Source of the DNA: Neorhizobium huautlense | Lineage (GTDB): Bacteria; Pseudomonadota; Alphaproteobacteria; Rhizobiales; Rhizobiaceae | Length of the DNA: 64,000 nt | NCBI RefSeq assembly: GCF_002968575.1 | Contig: NZ_PVBM01000007.1 | Location: 124,001-188,000 of the forward strand | Direction: 5' to 3' | Part shown: positions 25,968 to 35,551 of the stretch, piece after piece | Numbering within the stretch: position 1 is the first letter of the stretch | How the letters are laid out: each line of letters opens with the position of its first letter | Program-made: the position numbers and the translations under genes | The notes under the pieces: model-generated | The model's database searches: none | What the model saw: the letters and a program-made list of their open reading frames with translations, nothing else | Told to the model about the DNA's origin: nothing

Positions 25968-27199
25968 CAATCCCTCGCCGCCCGTGCAAGGAGAAGATCG
26001 CGAGCCTCCGCTAGCAGCGCTTCGGCGTCATCGCCGAGCGCCAATTCGCCCGCACCGATGCCGCCGGGAAGGCGCGCGGTGATCTCAGCGATCTTAGCAT
26101 TCGCGTCGGCGAGCAGTTCCGCGGGAAAGCCGGCCACGGGGATGAGGCCTTCGAGGCCGAGCATATCGGTCGCGATCCTTGTTCCATTCGTTTCCGGTTC
26201 AAGCCGCATATCGAGCTTTTCCAGCCAGATATCCTCGTGAGAGCGGTGGCAGGCCGCCTGTACCTCGTCCCGGAAATCCTCGGCACGCGCCACGACTTCG
26301 TGACGGAAGCGGCTCATGCCGGTCAGCCGGATGCGCAGAGCGAGCGGCCTGCCCTCCATGCGCTCGACAACGTCGTCCAGTGCATTTTCAATACGGCGAA
26401 GAATTGCCGGGATATCGGCATCGGGTTCTATCCCGACGGCAAGTTCAGCGAAACGGGCGCTATCGGTAATGATCCGCTCGTGGGTGACGCGGCCATCCTC
26501 TACTGTCACCAGAACAGCTCCCTTGGCGCCTTGTTCGCGGATGGAGCGGCCCTGCAGATTGCCAGGGAAAATCACCAGCGGATCGCTCGAAACGACCTCG
26601 AAATCGTGGACATGGCCAAGCGCCCAATAGTCGTAACCGCGCGAACGCAGGTCTTCGACCGAGCACGGCGCATAAGGCGCATGCGGTTCGCGGCCGGTGA
26701 GCGAGGTATGCAATACGCCGATGTTGAACCAGCCGGGCTCCGGCTTTGGATAGGCAAGTGCGAGGTTTTCGCTTGCCGAACGTTCGGCAAAACCCTGGCC
26801 ATGCAAAGCCACCTTCAACTGCTCCAATCGGAACGTGCCGGGCTTGTTGACCGGAAATTCGCTGACATTCTTCGGCAGCGTGATCGTCCTGGTGATGACG
26901 CTTTCGGCGTCATGATTGCCTTTCAGCAGGAAGACCGGAATTCCGGCGCGCTCCAGCCGCGCCACTTCGCGGTTGAAGAACAGCCCGATCTTGTTGTCCT
27001 TCCAGTCGCCGTCATAAACGTCCCCGGCTACGATGAAAAAATCCACCTTCCGCTCGACCGCCTGGTCGACCAGCGCCGAGAACGCCTTGCGGCTCGCCTC
27101 GATAAAAAGTTCGGCAATTGCAGCATCCTTTGCCGCCAGCCCCTGAAACGGACTGCCAAGATGAAGGTCGGCGGAATGGATGAAACGGAAAGAACTCAT
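25967..27199 (-). CDS. SbcD/YhaO-like DNA repair exonuclease
   Basis: This is a 410-residue calcineurin-type metallophosphoesterase of the Mre11/SbcD group. Its metal-binding motifs come in order: SADLHLGSP (about 9-17), GDVYDGDW (about 59-66), GNHDAE (about 99-104) and GHVHD (about 196-200). A C-terminal region (about 290-410) would contact the ATPase partner. It is the first gene of a two-gene operon and its stop is embedded in the start of the SbcC-like gene. The substrate is predicted to be double-stranded DNA ends or hairpins. It diverges from the aldo/keto reductase gene across 110 bp. Confidence 0.88.
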   Translation of the reverse strand: MSSFRFIHSADLHLGSPFQGLAAKDAAIAELFIEASRKAFSALVDQAVERKVDFFIVAGDVYDGDWKDNKIGLFFNREVARLERAGIPVFLLKGNHDAESVITRTITLPKNVSEFPVNKPGTFRLEQLKVALHGQGFAERSASENLALAYPKPEPGWFNIGVLHTSLTGREPHAPYAPCSVEDLRSRGYDYWALGHVHDFEVVSSDPLVIFPGNLQGRSIREQGAKGAVLVTVEDGRVTHERIITDSARFAELAVGIEPDADIPAILRRIENALDDVVERMEGRPLALRIRLTGMSRFRHEVVARAEDFRDEVQAACHRSHEDIWLEKLDMRLEPETNGTRIATDMLGLEGLIPVAGFPAELLADANAKIAEITARLPGGIGAGELALGDDAEALLAEARDLLLARAARD

Positions 27200-27309
27200 C
27201 GAATCGCTTGTTTTGATTGCCCGACAGGAACAGGTGTTTTAGGCAAATGCCGGGCACGAAGAAAGCTTGAGACGCCATATCCTGTGGATAGGCCATTTTG
27301 GAGGTTATC

Positions 27310-28296
27310 ATGAGAAACCATTCGTTCGGGCGCACAGCCTTCAACGTCAGCGAGATCGGCTTCGGCGCTTGGCAGATCGGTGGTTCCTGGGGTGATGTCA
27401 GCGAGGCGGACGGCAGGGCGGCACTTGAAGCTGCGCTCGATGCCGGCGTCACCTTCATCGATACGGCGGACGTCTATGGCGACGGCCGCTCCGAGAAGAT
27501 CATCGCAAACGTACTTAAATCCCGGGGCGGTGCCCGTCCGATGGTCGCGACCAAGGCTGGCCGCCGGCTTAGCCCGCATGTCGCGGACGGCTATACCAAG
27601 GCCAATCTCGAAAGCTTCATCGACCGCAGCCTCAAAAATCTTGAAGTCGACTGCCTCGATCTCGTGCAGCTCCACTGCCCGCCGACGGAAGTCCTTTATC
27701 GCCCGGAAGTCTTCGGCGCCCTCGACGACCTTCGCCACGCCGGCAAGATCAAAAACTACGGGGTCAGCGTCGAAAAGGTCGAGGAAGCGCTGAAAGCCAT
27801 CGAATATCCGGATGTCGTCAGCATCCAGATCATCTACAATATCTTCCGGCAGCGCCCGGCCGATCTGTTCTTCAAGGAAGCCAAGCGAAAGAACGTTGCC
27901 GTCATCGTGCGCGTGCCGCTCGCAAGCGGGCTGCTCTCCGGCAAGATCAGCCGCGAAACCGCCTTTGCCAAGGATGACCACCGCAATTTCAATCGCCATG
28001 GCGAAGCTTTCGATGTCGGCGAGACCTTTGCCGGCGTGCCCTTCGAGGTGGGCCTGGAAGCCGTCGAGGGGGTTCGCAAGCTCGTGCCAGCCGGCGCATC
28101 CATGGCAGCTTTCGCACTCAAATGGATCCTCATGAACGAAGCGGTTACTGTCGTGATCCCCGGCGCCCGCAACGCTGCCCAGGCCAAGGCCAACGCGGCA
28201 GCCGCCGAGCTTGCCGCGATTTCCGACGACGTGATGACCGCTGCAAGAGAGATCTATGCGCGGCTCGTCGCTCCGCATGTGCACCAGCGCTGGTAG
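27310..28296 (+). CDS. Aldo/keto reductase
   Basis: This is a 328-residue NADPH-dependent (beta/alpha)8 oxidoreductase. The catalytic tetrad is visible: D51 and Y56 in DTADVYG, K82 in ATKAG and H122 in VQLHCP. It resembles the YakC/IolS type rather than the beta-subunit of channels. The ATG at 27310 has GGAGG seven bases upstream, so the open upstream TTG at 27298 is not used. The substrate is unknown. It stands alone, ends at a strong bidirectional hairpin, and a TATCC-TGT-GGATA inverted repeat lies about 20 bp before the start codon. Confidence 0.88.
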   Translation: MRNHSFGRTAFNVSEIGFGAWQIGGSWGDVSEADGRAALEAALDAGVTFIDTADVYGDGRSEKIIANVLKSRGGARPMVATKAGRRLSPHVADGYTKANLESFIDRSLKNLEVDCLDLVQLHCPPTEVLYRPEVFGALDDLRHAGKIKNYGVSVEKVEEALKAIEYPDVVSIQIIYNIFRQRPADLFFKEAKRKNVAVIVRVPLASGLLSGKISRETAFAKDDHRNFNRHGEAFDVGETFAGVPFEVGLEAVEGVRKLVPAGASMAAFALKWILMNEAVTVVIPGARNAAQAKANAAAAELAAISDDVMTAAREIYARLVAPHVHQRW

Positions 28297-28310
28297 GAGC
28301 GAGTGAACAT

Positions 28311-28338
28311 AAAAAAGGCCGGACAACGCCCGGCCTTT
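28311..28338. terminator. Bidirectional intrinsic terminator
   Basis: AAAAAAGGCCGG, a 7-base loop and CCGGCCTTT form a GC-rich hairpin with a run of A before and T after. It serves the minus-strand phytase-like gene, whose transcript gains six U residues, and also the aldo/keto reductase gene. Confidence 0.88.
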
Positions 28339-28357
28339 CCATATCTCTTCGTGATGC

Positions 28358-30550
28358 TCAGTTCGTTCCCTTCAACTCGACTGGGAAGAGTAGCGTCTCG
28401 CCCGAGGAATCGTCGATGCCATCGTTGTCGGTGACGGCAAAGGCCTTGCCGGACTTGTCGAAGGTAAAGCCTTCCAGCTTGTCGAGGACATAGCCGTTGG
28501 TCGCCTTTAGATCCGGAATGAAGTCGTGGACTTCTTCCTTCTTTACCAGTGGCAGTTCGCCGCCGAGCTTCACCGGCTTCAGGTCGGCGATCGCGACGCG
28601 ATAGAGCTTCTTCAGCTTGGCATTGTCGCCGATCTGGTTGTCGCGCTCGACGATATAGACGTGGTCACCGTGCGCGGTGATTTCCGACAGGCCGACCCAG
28701 CCGGCATCCGCCTTTTCCAGCGGATAACGGATGGCGCCCCATTCCTTGCTCTTCGGCTTGTAGGAGAGGAGCTTCACTGTGCCCTTCGGATCGTCCTTCC
28801 ACTCGCGCTGGATTGCCATCCAGAGCGTGAGGTCGTCGCCGGAGCCAACGGTTGTCACACCCTCAAAACCGAAGCGGGTTTCGCCGGCAAGGAGGTCGGC
28901 AGGCAGGCCGATTTCAACCTTGATCTCGCCTTTGGCGTTGACGTTGTAGAGGCCGTGGCCGGTCAACTTGGCCGAATCGCCTTCCGACGCCAGCCAGAAA
29001 CCACCCTTTCCATCGAGCGCTATGCCCTCGATATCAAGCTTTTGGGCCGGCTGTCCGTTGCGGGTCACCCGCAGGACATTGGTGATTTCGGCCGGCTTCC
29101 TGGTCGTATCGATGGTGAAGATCGACGGCTGCATGTTGTAGACGCTGTCGCTGACCGCATAGAGAATGCCATCCTTTTCAGCGTCGCCGACAAGGCCGGA
29201 GAGAGCGCCCCAGCCGACTACATTGCCGTCGACATCCTTCGAGACGAGCGTCGGATAGCTAGGCCGGCCTTCGGCAAGCTCATAAATCATCACATGTGAG
29301 CGGGCGCCGCCGTCTTCGCCGAGATCGGCTTCATTGGCGGTGGCGAGCAGGTTGCGGCCAGGAATGGCGACAGCACCTTCCGGCGAGATGCCCGAGGGCA
29401 GAAGCTGGGCAAGTTGCGGTTCGGCGCCGGTATCCTTGTAGACGGCCACGACGGAAGCGCGTTCGGAGAGAACGAAAATGAAATTGCGGCCGTTGAAGGA
29501 AGCGAACTCCATGCCTTCCAATTCGACACCCTTCGACTTCGCACGCTTGTCCGGAAAATGGCCGATTCGAGCGATCTCGCGCTCCAGTGAGGCACCGGAT
29601 TCATAGAGAACCTTGCCGCTCCGGTCGAAGATGGTGAAGCTGCGCGAACCGCCCTTCCAGTCGCCTTCGTTGGCGACGGCCAGACGGTTGTGGTCGAGCC
29701 ACTTGATGGCGTCAGGCTCGCGGAGCACGCCTTCGGCCTTGCCCGTAAACGCAAGTTGGCCGTCGGTCTTGTTGTCGATGCCATCCAAGTCGGTCTTGCC
29801 GGCGGAGAAGTGACCGATGACCTTGGCTGTCTTGCCGTCGACAATGGCAATGTGGTTGTTTTCCTGCAGCGTCACGGCGATTTCGCCGGCATCGTTGATG
29901 GCGACGAATTCGGGCTCCGGATCTTCCGGCGCGACTTTGGCAATGCCCTTCAGATCGACATGCTTGATCGACGCGCAGTCGGCAGTGCCGTCCTTGAGCG
30001 ACACGATGACGAGGTCGCCGGCCGGCATCTGCGGGAGCGCGCCGTCATTCACATCCTCGTCCCGCTCGTTCTCAATGGCGATCGCCGCAAAGGTCTTGTC
30101 CCTGGAGATTGCGATCGAATCCGGCTGGCCACCCAGATCGCAGGTCAGATCGACCTTCTTCGTGGCGATGTCGACGACGGCGAGCATGCCGGTTGGCTTG
30201 GCCTTGCTTTCGCCGGTATTGACGGCTGCCAGAACCTTGTTGCCGACCGCGGCAACCGACGTCGGTTCGCCCTTGAAAGTCACGGCGCCGAGTGCCTTCG
30301 GAGCCTTGGGATCGGTGATGTCGATGAAACCGATCGCGCCAAGCGGGCTGTCAGAATAGATGAGCGTCTTGCCGTCTTCGCTGGCGGTGATGATCTCTGC
30401 CGATGTGGTTGCCTTCTTGTCCTTATCGGCAGGAAGATTGCTGGCAACGGGGAAAGATGCAATGCGGTTGAACACCTGCTCGGCGCTGGCCGGCACTGCG
30501 ACCGACGCCAGAAGCACAGCGGTCATGGCGGCACGAAGTGAAAATGTCAT
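28358..30550 (-). CDS. Secreted esterase-like/phytase-like protein
   Basis: This is a 730-residue exported protein. The signal peptide (about 1-23) ends in ASA. Residues about 50-320 form a repetitive beta-propeller-like region with several (S/D)xxGxVxVVD-type blades. The part from about 340 matches the esterase-like domain of the phytase family (EGMEFASFNGRNFIF, then LDIEGIALD and FGFEGVTT). These proteins are periplasmic or extracellular and probably hydrolyse phosphate esters, but the activity of this branch is poorly characterised. The start has AGGGGC upstream. It is a single-gene unit between terminators; a Pho-type control would be plausible but no site was identified. Confidence 0.8.
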   Translation of the reverse strand: MTFSLRAAMTAVLLASVAVPASAEQVFNRIASFPVASNLPADKDKKATTSAEIITASEDGKTLIYSDSPLGAIGFIDITDPKAPKALGAVTFKGEPTSVAAVGNKVLAAVNTGESKAKPTGMLAVVDIATKKVDLTCDLGGQPDSIAISRDKTFAAIAIENERDEDVNDGALPQMPAGDLVIVSLKDGTADCASIKHVDLKGIAKVAPEDPEPEFVAINDAGEIAVTLQENNHIAIVDGKTAKVIGHFSAGKTDLDGIDNKTDGQLAFTGKAEGVLREPDAIKWLDHNRLAVANEGDWKGGSRSFTIFDRSGKVLYESGASLEREIARIGHFPDKRAKSKGVELEGMEFASFNGRNFIFVLSERASVVAVYKDTGAEPQLAQLLPSGISPEGAVAIPGRNLLATANEADLGEDGGARSHVMIYELAEGRPSYPTLVSKDVDGNVVGWGALSGLVGDAEKDGILYAVSDSVYNMQPSIFTIDTTRKPAEITNVLRVTRNGQPAQKLDIEGIALDGKGGFWLASEGDSAKLTGHGLYNVNAKGEIKVEIGLPADLLAGETRFGFEGVTTVGSGDDLTLWMAIQREWKDDPKGTVKLLSYKPKSKEWGAIRYPLEKADAGWVGLSEITAHGDHVYIVERDNQIGDNAKLKKLYRVAIADLKPVKLGGELPLVKKEEVHDFIPDLKATNGYVLDKLEGFTFDKSGKAFAVTDNDGIDDSSGETLLFPVELKGTN

Positions 30551-30631
30551 GGGAAGCCCCTCTGTCCTTGAAACGAACAGATGGCTTGTGGGCCAGATGC
30601 GTGACAGGCGGATGACAATGCCGCCAAAAGG

Positions 30632-30656
30632 AAAAGGCCCGGAAACCGGGCCTTTT
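30632..30656 (-). terminator. Intrinsic terminator of hupB
   Basis: GGCCCGG-AAA-CCGGGCC flanked by four A and four T forms a stable hairpin about 40 bp past the hupB stop codon. On the minus strand it ends in four T residues. Confidence 0.85.
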
Positions 30657-30694
30657 CTTGTTCGAGACTGTACGGGTGCCTGAAAGGCAGCGCG

Positions 30695-30970
30695 TTAGCT
30701 GTTGACTGCGTCCTTCAGGCCCTTACCGGCCGAGAACTTCGGCACGTTGCGTGCCGGAATGTCGACTTCAGCGCCGCTCGAAGGGTTACGACCCTTGGAC
30801 GCCTCGCGACGGGAAACGGAGAAGCTGCCGAAACCGGCAAGACGGATATCGCCGCCCTTCTTCAGTTCAGCCTGTACGGTCTCAAAAACGGCATCAACAG
30901 CGGATGCGGCATCGGCCTTGGAGAGGCCAGCCTTTTCGGCCACTGCGGATACCAGCTCGTTCTTGTTCAT
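30695..30970 (-). CDS. hupB: DNA-binding protein HU
   Basis: This is a 91-residue nucleoid protein of the HU/IHF family that bends and compacts DNA as a dimer. The N-terminal helices (MNKNELVSAVAEKAG...) are followed by the family signature GFGSFSVSRREASKGRNP (about 46-63), which covers the start of the DNA-binding beta arm. The start at 30970 is fixed by the conserved N-terminus and a GGTGG ribosome site. Its place just downstream of lon, in the same direction, is the standard arrangement in Rhizobiaceae. A strong terminator between them shows it is transcribed from its own promoter within about 130 bp. Confidence 0.97.
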   Translation of the reverse strand: MNKNELVSAVAEKAGLSKADAASAVDAVFETVQAELKKGGDIRLAGFGSFSVSRREASKGRNPSSGAEVDIPARNVPKFSAGKGLKDAVNS

Positions 30971-31100
30971 GTTTCCACCCCTTTCAACGGTTTTGGAACG
31001 ACTCATGTATTTCGAGGCCGACAATAGTTTTCCGTCCGGCCTTGGCAACCCAAAAGCTCCGCAATCGCCTGAAAAACAAGGGGTCTACGAAAGTTTTCAC

Positions 31101-31129
31101 AAAAAAAGCCGGCTTTAAGCCGGCTTTTT
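31101..31129 (-). terminator. Intrinsic terminator of lon
   Basis: GCCGGC-TTTAA-GCCGGC with seven A on the left and five T on the right lies about 40 bp past the lon stop. On the minus strand the hairpin is followed by seven T residues. Confidence 0.88.
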
Positions 31130-31170
31130 CAGTGGTCAGTGCCAAATTGGCATATACGGAACCCTGTCGA

Positions 31171-33591
31171 TCAATGCGCGATCGCGGCGCCGACGTCGTC
31201 GACGCCCTCGACTGTCGCGATGACCGGCGTTTCCACCGTGCCGTCCCATTCGATGGGCTCGGGCTGGCGAACGAGCGCATGGCGGATTACTTCTCCCATG
31301 CGGGAAACCGGAATGATCTCCATGCTGTTCTTCACGTTGTCCGGAATTTCAGCCAGATCCTTGGCATTCTCTTCCGGGATCAGAACCTTGGTGATGCCGC
31401 CCCGGAGAGCTGCGAGCAGCTTTTCCTTGAGGCCACCGATCGGCAGCACACGGCCGCGAAGGGTGATTTCACCGGTCATCGCCACATTCTTGTTGACCGG
31501 AATCCCGGTCATGGTCGACACGATAGCGGTTGCCATGGCGACACCTGCGGACGGACCGTCCTTCGGGGTCGCCCCCTCCGGCACGTGAACGTGGATGTCG
31601 GACTTGTCGAAGCGGGGAGGCTCGATGCCGAAATCGACGGCGCGCGAACGGACATAGGATGCCGCAGCCGAAATCGATTCCTTCATGACCTCCTTGAGGT
31701 TGCCGGTGACCGTCATACGGCCCTTGCCCGGCATCATCACCCCTTCGATGGTCAGCAGTTCACCGCCGACCTCGGTCCAGGCAAGGCCGGTAACGACCCC
31801 GACCTGATCCTCGCGCTCTGCTTCGCCATGGCGGAAGCGGGGCACGCCGAGATAGTCGTGAATGTTGGCCGCCGTGATTTCGACCGATTTCGTCTTGCCC
31901 TTGATGATCTCGGTGACCGCCTTGCGGGCGAGCTTCATCAATTCGCGCTCGAAGTTACGGACACCCGCTTCACGGGTATACTGCTGAATCACCGCCATCA
32001 GGGCATCGTCGCTGACCGAGAACTCGTTCGGCTGCAGCGCATGTTCCTTGATTGCCTTTGGCAGAAGGTGACGCTTGGCGATTTCGCGCTTTTCGTCTTC
32101 CGTGTAACCGGCGATGCGGATGATTTCCATGCGGTCCATCAGCGGTGCCGGAATGTTCAGCGTGTTCGCCGTGGTGATGAACATCACATCCGATAGGTCG
32201 TATTCGACCTCCAGATAGTGGTCCATGAACGTCGAGTTCTGCGCCGGGTCAAGCACTTCGAGCAGGGCCGACGACGGGTCGCCGCGGAAATCCATGCCCA
32301 TCTTGTCGATTTCGTCGAGCAGGAAAAGCGGATTGGATTTCTTCGCCTTCTTCATCGACTGGATGACCTTGCCGGGCATCGAGCCGATATAGGTACGGCG
32401 ATGGCCGCGGATTTCGGCTTCGTCACGAACGCCACCGAGCGCCATGCGGACATATTCGCGGCCAGTCGCCTTGGCGATCGACTGGGCCAGCGAAGTCTTG
32501 CCGACACCCGGAGGACCGACCAGGCACAGGATAGGACCTTTGATCTTGGTGGCACGGGCCTGCACCGCGAGATACTCGATAATGCGCTCCTTGACCTTGT
32601 CGAGACCGAAGTGATCCTGCTCGAGGATCTTTTCGGCATTGTGGAGGTCGGCCTTGATCTTCGACTTCTTGCCCCACGGAATGCCGAGCAGCCAGTCGAG
32701 ATAGTTGCGCACGACGGTGGCTTCCGCCGACATCGGGCTCATCTGCCGGAGCTTCTTCAGCTCGGCATCGGCCTTTTCCTTGGCTTCCTTGGACAGCTTC
32801 GTCTTGGAGATGCGCTCTTCCAGTTCGGCCATCTCGTCGCGGCCTTCCTCGCCGTCGCCGAGCTCCTTCTGGATCGCCTTCATCTGTTCGTTGAGGTAGT
32901 ATTCGCGCTGGGTCTTTTCCATCTGGCGCTTGACGCGCGAGCGGATGCGCTTTTCCACCTGCAGGACTGAGATCTCGCCTTCCATGAAGCCGAGCGCCTT
33001 TTCGAGCCGCAGCTTGACGGAAACCGTCTCGAGCATTTCCTGCTTTTCGGTGATCTTGATCGACAGATGCGAGGCGACCGTGTCGGCAAGCTTCGAATAG
33101 TCTTCGATCTGGCTTGCAGCACCCACCACTTCAGGGGAGATCTTCTTGTTCAGCTTGACGTAGTTTTCGAATTCGGAAACCACGGAGCGCGACAACGCCT
33201 CCACCTCGACCGCATCTTCGTCAGGTTCGGCCAGCACATCGGCCTTTGCTTCGTAGAACTCTTCCCGATCGGTATAACTTTCGATCTTGGCGCGGGCGCG
33301 CCCTTCGACAAGCACCTTCACGGTACCATCGGGAAGCTTCAGGAGCTGCAGCACATTGGCGACTGTGCCAACCTTGTAGATCGCGGACGGTTCGGGATCA
33401 TCGTCGCTGGCATTGATCTGGGTGACGAGCATGATCTGCTTGTCGGATCCCATGACCTCTTCAAGCGCGCGAATTGATTTTTCCCGTCCGACGAACAGGG
33501 GCACGATCATATGCGGAAAGACCACAATGTCGCGCAGCGGCAGCACCGGATAGGTTTCGCCGCCAGATGCCGCAGACGTTGAATTCGTCAT
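31171..33591 (-). CDS. lon: ATP-dependent protease Lon
   Basis: This is an 806-residue soluble protease that degrades misfolded and regulatory proteins. The substrate-binding LON domain is N-terminal (PVLPLRDIVVFPHM from about 14). A coiled-coil linker precedes the AAA+ domain with Walker A GPPGVGKTS (about 360). The C-terminal protease domain has the Ser-Lys dyad S681 (DGPSAGVAM) and K724 (GGLKEK), with the same spacing as in E. coli. The start at 33591 matches the family N-terminus and has AAGGA upstream; the open frame to 33642 is not conserved. Heat induction is plausible because a sigma-32-like promoter lies about 75 bp upstream. In other alphaproteobacteria Lon also controls cell-cycle regulators. 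Confidence 0.97.
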   Translation of the reverse strand: MTNSTSAASGGETYPVLPLRDIVVFPHMIVPLFVGREKSIRALEEVMGSDKQIMLVTQINASDDDPEPSAIYKVGTVANVLQLLKLPDGTVKVLVEGRARAKIESYTDREEFYEAKADVLAEPDEDAVEVEALSRSVVSEFENYVKLNKKISPEVVGAASQIEDYSKLADTVASHLSIKITEKQEMLETVSVKLRLEKALGFMEGEISVLQVEKRIRSRVKRQMEKTQREYYLNEQMKAIQKELGDGEEGRDEMAELEERISKTKLSKEAKEKADAELKKLRQMSPMSAEATVVRNYLDWLLGIPWGKKSKIKADLHNAEKILEQDHFGLDKVKERIIEYLAVQARATKIKGPILCLVGPPGVGKTSLAQSIAKATGREYVRMALGGVRDEAEIRGHRRTYIGSMPGKVIQSMKKAKKSNPLFLLDEIDKMGMDFRGDPSSALLEVLDPAQNSTFMDHYLEVEYDLSDVMFITTANTLNIPAPLMDRMEIIRIAGYTEDEKREIAKRHLLPKAIKEHALQPNEFSVSDDALMAVIQQYTREAGVRNFERELMKLARKAVTEIIKGKTKSVEITAANIHDYLGVPRFRHGEAEREDQVGVVTGLAWTEVGGELLTIEGVMMPGKGRMTVTGNLKEVMKESISAAASYVRSRAVDFGIEPPRFDKSDIHVHVPEGATPKDGPSAGVAMATAIVSTMTGIPVNKNVAMTGEITLRGRVLPIGGLKEKLLAALRGGITKVLIPEENAKDLAEIPDNVKNSMEIIPVSRMGEVIRHALVRQPEPIEWDGTVETPVIATVEGVDDVGAAIAH

Positions 33592-33663
33592 TTCATTTCC
33601 TTTCCATCGTCCCGTTTCCGGGAAACGTTCTGGGCAAATCACCCAGGTATTTCACTCCCGCTC

Positions 33664-33693
33664 AAAGTGGAGTGTTTGAAAATCGATTTCAAG
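33664..33693 (-). promoter_or_regulatory. Candidate heat-shock (sigma-32) promoter of lon
   Basis: On the minus strand CTTGAA and CCACTTT are separated by 17 bp. The -35 matches the RpoH consensus well; the -10 matches five of seven positions of CYTATNT. The predicted start lies about 65 bp before the lon start codon. Confidence 0.4.
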
Positions 33694-33946
33694 CCTTGCA
33701 AGCCTGCTGCCTCGGAGGATTGTGACAATGCTATTGCAAAGCGTGCTTCAACTCAAACGCTTACGCAGAACGCCAAGGATACGGACATGATCGCCGACAG
33801 TCCCACTTGCAATCGCAAACAAACGAAGCAGCCGTAACAACGATGATCTTCCCGCGCCGCTTCTAATGCAAGGCGAATATCGTGCAATTCTTCGCCATGG
33901 AAAAATCATGGATAATCAAAAAACAGGAGGTCATGCTGCTTAGCAA

Positions 33947-33967
33947 AGAGGCCCCATTGGGGCCTCT
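33947..33967 (-). terminator. Terminator of clpX
   Basis: AGAGGCCCC-ATT-GGGGCCTCT is a perfect 9-bp stem with a 3-base loop about 27 bp past the clpX stop codon. On the minus strand it is followed by TTTGC, a short T run. Confidence 0.8.
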
Positions 33968-33993
33968 TCAAGGTTATTGTCCGGTCACTCGGA

Positions 33994-35271
33994 TCAGGCG
34001 GAAACGTTCGCCTTCTCATCCTGGCGATCCGCGTAGATGTAGAGCGGACGCGCAGTGCCGCGCACGACCTCTTCGGAAATCACCACTTCACGGACGCCTT
34101 CCAGAGCCGGCAGTTCGAACATCGTGTCGAGCAGGATCTTTTCCATGATCGACCGAAGGCCACGAGCGCCGGTTTTACGGACGATCGCTCTCTTGGCGAT
34201 TTCGCGCAGCGCGTCTTCGTGGAAAGTCAGCTCCACGTCCTCCATCTCGAACAGGCGCTGGTACTGCTTGACGAGCGCGTTCTTCGGTTCGGAAAGGATC
34301 TGGATCAGTGCGTCTTCGTCGAGGTCTTCGAGCGTCGCCAGAACCGGCAGACGACCGATGAATTCCGGAATCAGGCCGAACTTCACGAGATCTTCAGGCT
34401 CGAGTTCGCGCAGCACTTCGCCGACGCGGCGCTCGTCCTGGGCACGAACCGTTGCGGCAAAGCCGATCGAGGTCTTTTCTCCGCGGGCGGAGATGATCTT
34501 GTCCAGACCGGCAAAGGCACCGCCGCAGATGAACAGGATGTTCGTCGTATCGACCTGCAGGAATTCCTGCTGCGGATGCTTGCGGCCGCCCTGCGGCGGA
34601 ACCGAGGCAACCGTGCCTTCCATGATCTTCAGAAGCGCCTGCTGGACGCCCTCGCCCGACACATCACGGGTGATCGAAGGATTGTCCGACTTGCGAGAGA
34701 TCTTGTCGACTTCGTCGATATAGACGATGCCGCGCTGGGCGCGTTCGACGTTGTAATCCGCAGCCTGCAGGAGCTTCAGGATGATGTTTTCGACGTCTTC
34801 GCCGACATAACCGGCTTCGGTCAAGGTCGTCGCGTCCGCCATCGTGAAGGGAACGTCGATGATGCGGGCGAGCGTCTGGGCAAGGTAGGTCTTGCCGCAG
34901 CCGGTCGGGCCGACCAGCATGATATTCGACTTCGCGAGCTCGACATCGCCGCCCTTGGAGGCGTGCGCGAGGCGCTTGTAATGGTTATGCACCGCAACCG
35001 ACAGGATGCGCTTGGCCTGTTTCTGGCCGATGACATATTCGTCGAGGACCTTGATGATGTCCTGCGGCGTCGGAACCCCGTCGCGCGACTTGACCATCGA
35101 GGTCTTGTTCTCTTCGCGGATGATGTCCATGCACAGTTCGACGCATTCATCGCAGATGAATACCGTCGGTCCGGCGATCAGCTTCCGGACCTCGTGCTGG
35201 CTCTTTCCGCAGAAAGAGCAATACAGGGTATTTTTCGAGTCGCCGCCGTTGCTGCCGCTGACTTTGCTCAT
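33994..35271 (-). CDS. clpX: ATP-dependent Clp protease ATP-binding subunit ClpX
   Basis: This is a 425-residue hexameric AAA+ unfoldase that feeds tagged substrates to ClpP. The N-terminal zinc-binding domain has four cysteines in YCSFCGK and ICDECVELC (about 18-46). The AAA+ core has Walker A GPTGCGKT (about 123) and Walker [10 protein letters not shown]. The IGF loop that docks on ClpP is present (KTSIGFAA, about 271). The start at 35271 follows a GGAAAG ribosome site; the frame is open to 35301. It is read in the same direction as clpP but 280 bp apart, so it may have its own promoter. In alphaproteobacteria ClpXP degrades CtrA and other cell-cycle proteins. Confidence 0.97.
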   Translation of the reverse strand: MSKVSGSNGGDSKNTLYCSFCGKSQHEVRKLIAGPTVFICDECVELCMDIIREENKTSMVKSRDGVPTPQDIIKVLDEYVIGQKQAKRILSVAVHNHYKRLAHASKGGDVELAKSNIMLVGPTGCGKTYLAQTLARIIDVPFTMADATTLTEAGYVGEDVENIILKLLQAADYNVERAQRGIVYIDEVDKISRKSDNPSITRDVSGEGVQQALLKIMEGTVASVPPQGGRKHPQQEFLQVDTTNILFICGGAFAGLDKIISARGEKTSIGFAATVRAQDERRVGEVLRELEPEDLVKFGLIPEFIGRLPVLATLEDLDEDALIQILSEPKNALVKQYQRLFEMEDVELTFHEDALREIAKRAIVRKTGARGLRSIMEKILLDTMFELPALEGVREVVISEEVVRGTARPLYIYADRQDEKANVSA

Positions 35272-35551
35272 ATCACTTTCCTTCCAGCACTCCGCGCTCA
35301 CGTCAAACGGGCGCGGTCCACTCTACAGCCCGCCGGCACGCGTCCTGACGGACTGACGCACCGCCTGCCCTAAGGGTACTCTACCGATCCGGCCACACCA
35401 TGCAGATCGGCGGCAACGAAACCCTCAAGAAACGCATGCTATGTCACAAAAGTTCAACACAGCATTAATAGGTACTAATAGCGCTTTCCGTGCGACTTGA
35501 AACCCTTTTTTGCTCACAACGGGGTGAGACGCACAGGATCCGCCATCACAC

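Larger units (their letters stand above)
33592..33993. other. Intergenic region between clpX and lon
   Basis: These 400 bp hold the lon promoter and leader, about 200 bp of sequence with nothing recognised, and the clpX terminator. A 15-bp palindrome, CGTTTCC-G-GGAAACG at 33613-33627, sits in the lon leader 22 bp before the start codon and could form an RNA hairpin near the ribosome site. A second near-palindrome, TTGAAAATCGATTTCAA at 33676-33692, overlaps the predicted -35 element. Confidence 0.55.

Noticed and set aside
27278-27290. TATCCTG as a T-DNA-border-like nick site
   Set aside because: It is part of a small inverted repeat in the aldo/keto reductase promoter, far from the relaxase gene, and seven bases match easily by chance.
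35503-35540. Hairpin CTCAC/GTGAG as a terminator of clpP
   Set aside because: On the minus strand it is followed by A residues rather than T, so it does not have intrinsic terminator form for clpP.
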